A stretch of 64,000 nucleotides of DNA from Paraburkholderia largidicola. GTDB taxonomy: Bacteria; Pseudomonadota; Gammaproteobacteria; Burkholderiales; Burkholderiaceae. The notes below the pieces were generated by a model, which was given only the letters and a program-made list of their open reading frames with translations, did not search any database and was not told where the DNA came from. Within the stretch, counting starts at the first letter, position 1, and each line of letters opens with the position of its first letter. Positions 60,250-64,000 of this stretch are shown in pieces. Location: positions 1,860,001-1,924,000 of the forward strand of contig NZ_AP023174.1 in NCBI RefSeq assembly GCF_013426895.1. Reading direction: 5' to 3'. Both the position numbers and the translations under genes were made by a program.

Positions 60250-60597
60250 CTAGGAGACCTCCAATTTCGATTACCACCAAAATGAGGCGTTTTCTGCCAG
60301 TTTCAAGCGCTTTTTTGCATCAGGGAGAGAGAATCTGCACGCAGCGGCACGATCGTGCGGGACGCGCGAACGGCGCCGGAAGTCCGTCGACACAGCGGAG
60401 TGTAGCCCGACGCAGGATCGGGCGAAAGCAAGGTGCGAAGCAGGATGCGCGACCCGGCGCGCGCAGGCGGCGGGCAGTCGGCAAGCGCAGGCCGGCCCGG
60501 GCCTGCGGACACGCCCGGCGCGAGGTGCGCCCGGTCGAACGGGCGTTCCGTGAGGCCGCCGGGCGGCGGCGCCCGGGCTGCCCGCTCCACCCTGCGC
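60250..60597. other. 348-base gap between clpB and the Rrf2 gene
   Basis: Contains the clpB heat-shock promoter at its left edge. The remaining 290 bases are very GC-rich, with several small self-complementary stretches (for example around 60495-60515), but no clear terminator or gene. It is the 3' side of the Rrf2 gene. Confidence 0.5.
60280..60307 (-). promoter_or_regulatory. clpB: sigma-32 heat-shock promoter of clpB
   Basis: On the minus strand CTTGAAA (60307-60301), a 13-base spacer and CCTCATTT (60287-60280) match the RpoH consensus (CTTGAAA, 11-16 bases, CCCCATnT) nearly perfectly. It is about 30 bases ahead of the clpB ATG, giving a very short leader. Confidence 0.85.
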
Positions 60598-61095
60598 TCA
60601 GGTACCCGTCGACACGGCAGGCACGATCGGCACGACGGTCGCCGACGGCTTCAGCCCGAGCAGCGACATCAGCGGCGACGCCGGCTCGGCGATGTCGCGG
60701 ATCGTATAGCTGTCGAGTTCACGGAAGAAAGCCGTGCGGGCGGATTCGAGAATGTTCTTCAGCCGGCATTGCGACTGAATGACACATTCGCGATGCGAGC
60801 CGTTAGCGTCGGCGCCGTTGAAGCAGGCGACCAGCGCAAAGTCGTTCTCGGCCGCCCGCACCACTTCGCCGATGGTCAACGACGACGAATGTTCGTACAG
60901 CCGCAGACCGCCGTTGCGCCCCCGCACGGTCTCGACCCAGCCAAGTTCGGCGAGCCGCTGAACCACCTTCATCAGATGGTTCTTCGATATGCCATAAGCA
61001 TCGGAGATGTCTTGTATTGTTGCCAGTCCTTCGGAACGAACCGCGAGGTAAAGCAGCACGCGCAGCGAGTAATCGGTATAGTCTGTGAGTCTCAT
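60598..61095 (-). CDS. Rrf2-family (NsrR-like) regulator
   Basis: A 165-residue Rrf2-type winged-helix regulator. The helix-turn-helix is MRLTDYTDYSLRVLLYLAVR through YGISKNHLMKVVQRLAELGWV. Three cysteines of an Fe-S cluster lie near residues 91-110: ACFNGADANGSHREC, then C-x5-C in ECVIQSQCRL. The last two have the NsrR/IscR spacing of five, but the first is 12 residues away, longer than in E. coli NsrR (four). NsrR senses nitric oxide. It is divergent from a group III truncated globin, which fits NO defence. MRLTDYTDYS at 61095 is the family start. Confidence 0.85.
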   Translation of the reverse strand: MRLTDYTDYSLRVLLYLAVRSEGLATIQDISDAYGISKNHLMKVVQRLAELGWVETVRGRNGGLRLYEHSSSLTIGEVVRAAENDFALVACFNGADANGSHRECVIQSQCRLKNILESARTAFFRELDSYTIRDIAEPASPLMSLLGLKPSATVVPIVPAVSTGT

Positions 61096-61335
61096 TGAAA
61101 GGCAAATCGCGACGGAGTCAGCGTGCGGAATGTTCACGCCGGCTCCACTAACGCCGGTACTGCTGCCGGGCAATAACATGCGTCGATAACACATCTTATT
61201 GCCACGTTTATCTCGTTATTTCGCGTAACTATAAACGGTAACTTTCCTTTTAAGCGCACTTTTTCTGATTTTAGAGCGCGTCCGCTCAAAACGTTTGCGA
61301 TGACGCGTTTGCCCCGACTCACTTTTGTTCCAGAT

Positions 61336-61896
61336 ATGAAGTCCGATATTTCTTCCGATATTCCCGCTATCGAGCGACTCGCCCCGCGTTACGCCGAACC
61401 CACCGAGGACAACATCCGCGAGCTGGTCTACGCGTTCTACGACCGCGTGCGAGCCGATGCACTGCTCGGCCCGGCATTCGAGCAGAAGCTCGCCAGGCGC
61501 TGGGACGAGCATCTGCCGAAGATGTGCGTATTCTGGGGATCGCTGGTGCTGGGCGCGAAGCAGTATCGCGGCAACGTGCAACAGGCGCACATGCCGCTGG
61601 CGGGCCTCGAGCCGCGCCACTTCAGCCGCTGGCTGTTTCTGTTCCTGGACACGGTCGAGTCACGTTACGAACCGCCGGCCGCCGTGCGCTTCATGGAGCC
61701 CGCGCTGCGTATCGCGCAGAGCCTGCAGCTGAGCAAGTTCGGCTGGGATTATCAGATTCCCGCCGAGCAGCAGGATTTACTGGATCGCATCGCGCCGCGC
61801 CGCCGCTCGCGCGAAGAGCACGCGGCCGAACATGCGCGGCCGCTTGGCGAACCATTTCCGGCGAAAATCATCGGTAAATCGCGCGACGACGATTAA
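61336..61896 (+). CDS. group III truncated hemoglobin
   Basis: A 186-residue single-domain 2-over-2 globin of the trHb3 class. The B-helix has VYAFYDRVRADALLGPAF. The haem pocket contains HLPKMCVFWGSLVLGAKQYRG, and HFSRWLFLFLDTVE is the G/H region with the conserved Trp. The proximal His is probably in NVQQAHMPL. The C-terminal 40 residues are charged and disordered. Family members bind O2, CO and NO; roles in NO detoxification are proposed. An ATG at 61300 is an alternative start. The 240-base gap to the Rrf2 gene contains a CAATAA/TTATTG inverted pair (61171-61201). Confidence 0.86.
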   Translation: MKSDISSDIPAIERLAPRYAEPTEDNIRELVYAFYDRVRADALLGPAFEQKLARRWDEHLPKMCVFWGSLVLGAKQYRGNVQQAHMPLAGLEPRHFSRWLFLFLDTVESRYEPPAAVRFMEPALRIAQSLQLSKFGWDYQIPAEQQDLLDRIAPRRRSREEHAAEHARPLGEPFPAKIIGKSRDDD

Positions 61897-62058
61897 GCTG
61901 ATCGAATGGTCAGGATTAACCGTCGCGATTTGAGATTCGTGATTGGAGAATCGCGATTTAACATTTCACCCGGGATTATCGGGCCGCGTTATTTTTTTGA
62001 AACGTTCAACGAATAACGCTTAATCCGCTTTCGAATTCAGCGGGGATTCAACGCAAAT

Positions 62059-62529
62059 TCAGCGCGAATTCAACGACTTCAGTCCCCAACGCGCGAGTGC
62101 GTCGTCGTCGGACACACGGGCATCGACCCAGCGCTCGCCGCTTTCGGTCTTCTCTTTTTTCCAGAACGGCGCCTGGGTTTTCAGGTAGTCCATGACGAAC
62201 TCGCACGACGCGAACGCGTTGCCGCGATGCTTCGACGTCGTCGCGACCAGCACGATCTGATCGAGCGGCATCAGCTTGCCGACCCGGTGCACGATCAACA
62301 CCTCGGTGCCGGGCCAGCGCTCGCGCGCCGCCTCGACGATCGCCTCCAGCGACTTCTCCGTCATGCCCGGATAGTGCTCGAGCTCCATCGTCTCGACGGT
62401 TTCGCCCTCGTTGATGTCGCGCACCGTGCCGACGAAGCACGCGACGGCGCCCACCTTCGGATTTTGCGCGCGCAGCGCGGCCACTTCCGTCGACAGGTCG
62501 AAGTCTTCTGTCTGGACTCGGACAGTCAT
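62059..62529 (-). CDS. moaE: molybdopterin synthase catalytic subunit
   Basis: MoaE, 156 residues, converts precursor Z to molybdopterin with sulfur from MoaD. The active-site lysines lie in SKHRGNAFASCEFVMDYLK (two of them), and FWKKE supplies further basic residues near the C-terminus. MTVRVQTED at 62529 is the natural start, 20 bases after the moaD stop. The gap to the globin gene (160 bases) ends in weak hairpins and a T-run near 61991. Confidence 0.95.
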   Translation of the reverse strand: MTVRVQTEDFDLSTEVAALRAQNPKVGAVACFVGTVRDINEGETVETMELEHYPGMTEKSLEAIVEAARERWPGTEVLIVHRVGKLMPLDQIVLVATTSKHRGNAFASCEFVMDYLKTQAPFWKKEKTESGERWVDARVSDDDALARWGLKSLNSR

Positions 62530-62549
62530 ATCGGTCCTCGCTGGCTGTG

Positions 62550-62807
62550 TCAGCCGCCCGTGACGGGCGGGAAAAACGCGACTTCGCAGCCGTCGGTGAT
62601 ACGCGCGTCCGCGTCCGTCATCACGTGATTGCAGGCCATGCGCAGCGCGCGGCCTTCGGCGAGCGTCTCGGCCCACACGCCGCCGCGCACGCGCAGCCAC
62701 GCGCGCACGTCGCCGAGCGTCGCGATGCCTTCGGGTACGTCAACGGATTCGTCGGACTGGCCGAGCGCTTCACGCACGCTGGCGAAATATTTCAGCTGGA
62801 TCTTCAT
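62550..62807 (-). CDS. moaD: molybdopterin synthase sulfur carrier subunit
   Basis: MoaD, 85 residues, a ubiquitin-like protein ending in the required Gly-Gly (FFPPVTGG), which is adenylated and thiocarboxylated by MoeB. The N-terminus MKIQLKYFASVREALG is typical. It lies inside a longer open frame whose upstream part belongs to moeA in another frame. It sits between moeA and moaE. Confidence 0.93.
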   Translation of the reverse strand: MKIQLKYFASVREALGQSDESVDVPEGIATLGDVRAWLRVRGGVWAETLAEGRALRMACNHVMTDADARITDGCEVAFFPPVTGG

Positions 62808-62869
62808 CGTCGGTAACTGCTCAATAGCGACCTGGGGGTGGCGTGATCGTAACCTTATTGCGGCCGCGT

Positions 62870-64000
62870 TCAGTTCAGTAATTCGGAAAAAGGAATGAAA
62901 CGCACGGTCTCGCCGGCGCTGATCGCATGATTCGGCGGATTGTCGATCAGGCCGTCGCCCCAGACCGTCGACGTCAGCACGGCCGAACTCTGGTTCGGGA
63001 ACAGATCGAGACCGCCCGCGGCGTTGACCCGCGCGCGCAGGAATTCGTTGCGGCGGTCGCCCTTTCGCTGCGTGAAGTCGGCGCGCAGCGACAGCGCGCG
63101 CGGCGTCACCGTGCGCACGCCGGCGAGGCGCAGCAGGAACGGACGCACGAACAGCAAAAACGTGACGAAGCTCGACACGGGGTTGCCCGGCAGGCCGATG
63201 AAGAAGGTTTCGTTCGAGCCGGTGTCGTGTGCATCGGGCGCCGCCGTGCGGCGAATTGCGCCGAACGCGAGCGGCTTGCCCGGCTTCATCGCGATCTGCC
63301 ACATCGACAGACGCCCTTCCGCCTCGACGGCGGGCTTCACGTGATCCTCTTCGCCCACCGAGACGCCGCCGCACGTCAGGATCAGATCGTGACCTTGCGC
63401 GGCATCACGCAGCGTTGTGCGCGTCGCGTCGAGTTTGTCGGGCACGATGCCGTAGTCGGTCACGTCGCAACCGAGCTTTTGCAGCAGGCCCGTCAGCGTG
63501 AAGCGGTTTGAGTTGTAGATGGCGCCGGGCTTGAGCGGCTCGCCGGGCATCGTCAGTTCGTCGCCCGTGAAGAAGACGGCGACTTTCACGCGCCGCACCA
63601 CCTCCAGATTCGCACAACCGACGGACGCCGCGAGGCCCAGCGCCTGCGGCGTGAGCCGCGTGCCGGCGGGCAGGATCGTCGCGCCCTTGCGGATGTCGGC
63701 GCCCTGCTGCGTGATCCATTCGCCCGCTTTCGGCGTGTGCAGGATCGTCACTTCGTCGCCGGCCGCTTCCGTCTGCTCCTGCATCACGATGGCATCCGCG
63801 CCGGGCGGCACCGTCGCGCCCGTGAAAATGCGCGCTGCCGTGCCCTCGGCGAGCGGTTGCGGCGCGTGACCGGCCGGGATGCGCTGCGAGATGGGCAGAC
63901 GGCGCTCGCCCTGCGATAGCTCCGAGACGCGTACCGCGTAGCCGTCCATCGAGCTTGTGTTCATTGGCGGCACATCGAGGGGCGAGATGACGTCGGCGGC
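62870..64000 (-). CDS. moeA: molybdopterin molybdenumtransferase (5' end cut by window)
   Basis: MoeA inserts molybdate into adenylated molybdopterin. The visible part is about 375 residues and runs off the right edge; reading upstream of 63973 continues in frame as AADVISPLDVPPMNTSSMDGYA, so the true start is outside. The domain signatures are PPMNTSSMDGYAV, then TGATVPPGADAIVMQE, then the MogA-like domain with FFTGDEL and LTCGGVSVGEEDHV. It leads the moeA-moaD-moaE unit on the minus strand. Confidence 0.95.
   Translation of the reverse strand, partial: AADVISPLDVPPMNTSSMDGYAVRVSELSQGERRLPISQRIPAGHAPQPLAEGTAARIFTGATVPPGADAIVMQEQTEAAGDEVTILHTPKAGEWITQQGADIRKGATILPAGTRLTPQALGLAASVGCANLEVVRRVKVAVFFTGDELTMPGEPLKPGAIYNSNRFTLTGLLQKLGCDVTDYGIVPDKLDATRTTLRDAAQGHDLILTCGGVSVGEEDHVKPAVEAEGRLSMWQIAMKPGKPLAFGAIRRTAAPDAHDTGSNETFFIGLPGNPVSSFVTFLLFVRPFLLRLAGVRTVTPRALSLRADFTQRKGDRRNEFLRARVNAAGGLDLFPNQSSAVLTSTVWGDGLIDNPPNHAISAGETVRFIPFSELLN

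Noticed and set aside
61969..62000. Terminator downstream of the truncated globin gene
   Set aside because: A T-run is present, but the preceding stem is only about 4 bp.

Overview
The window looks like core chromosome of a Paraburkholderia/Burkholderia-type betaproteobacterium. DNA is GC-rich with strong G/C third-position bias. Gene orders typical of that group are visible: ffs-dnaX-ybaB-recR, surE-pcm-nlpD-rpoS, phaC-phaA-phaB-phaR and trxA-rho. Genus is inferred from remembered protein similarity and was not tested by a search.

Layout. 1-10.4 kb: a cytochrome P450, a secreted GH28 pectinase-like lipoprotein, serB and metC facing each other across a shared terminator, a small exported protein, the beta-ketothiolase bktB, and a kdgK-rimO unit. 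10.4-11.7 kb: a less GC-rich islet with a lysozyme-like small protein and a small exported partner. 11.8-16.8 kb: polyhydroxyalkanoate genes phaR, phaB, phaA and phaC, all on the minus strand, with a promoter ahead of phaC. 17.2-22.7 kb: pgeF-rluD, bamD, rlmD and an exonuclease/endonuclease/phosphatase-family gene. 22.7-24.7 kb: a gene-free nested inverted-repeat element interrupted by an IS481-family insertion sequence. 24.7-29.4 kb: a PolB-like exonuclease gene and the surE-pcm-nlpD-rpoS stress locus. 29.7-34.9 kb: a quinone oxidoreductase, a NitT/TauT-type ABC transporter and a CaiB-type CoA-transferase. 34.9-38.8 kb: recR, ybaB, dnaX and the SRP RNA gene. 39.2-43.1 kb: trxA, rho, a MerR regulator, an MtfA-like peptidase and ribosomal protein L31 type B. 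43.4-47.5 kb: an ArnT-like membrane glycosyltransferase, a MATE exporter, and a MerR/carboxymuconolactone-decarboxylase pair. 47.7-57.5 kb: a giant alpha-2-macroglobulin gene coupled to pbpC, a helix-hairpin-helix protein and a YidB-like protein. 57.6-64 kb: clpB with a heat-shock promoter, an Rrf2 (NsrR-like) regulator divergent from a group III truncated globin, and moaE-moaD-moeA, with moeA cut by the window end.

How the genes work together. phaA, phaB and phaC make polyhydroxybutyrate from acetyl-CoA, phaR is the expected regulator, and bktB may widen the monomer range. The GH28 enzyme and kdgK would fit pectin or hexuronate use in a plant-associated lifestyle. SurE, Pcm, NlpD and RpoS form the classical stationary-phase locus. 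The macroglobulin and PBP1C resemble the periplasmic defence and repair pair known from other proteobacteria. MoeA, MoaD and MoaE contribute to molybdenum cofactor synthesis.

Most unusual parts: (1) the roughly 730-bp nested palindrome at 22.7-24.7 kb, whose second hairpin carries an IS481 copy at its apex; (2) the two-gene islet at 10.8-11.7 kb, which could be a small muralytic effector with a periplasmic partner; (3) several well-formed dyads in leaders and promoters (trxA-rho, both MerR genes, the macroglobulin gene). No tRNA, rRNA, CRISPR array or prophage was seen.
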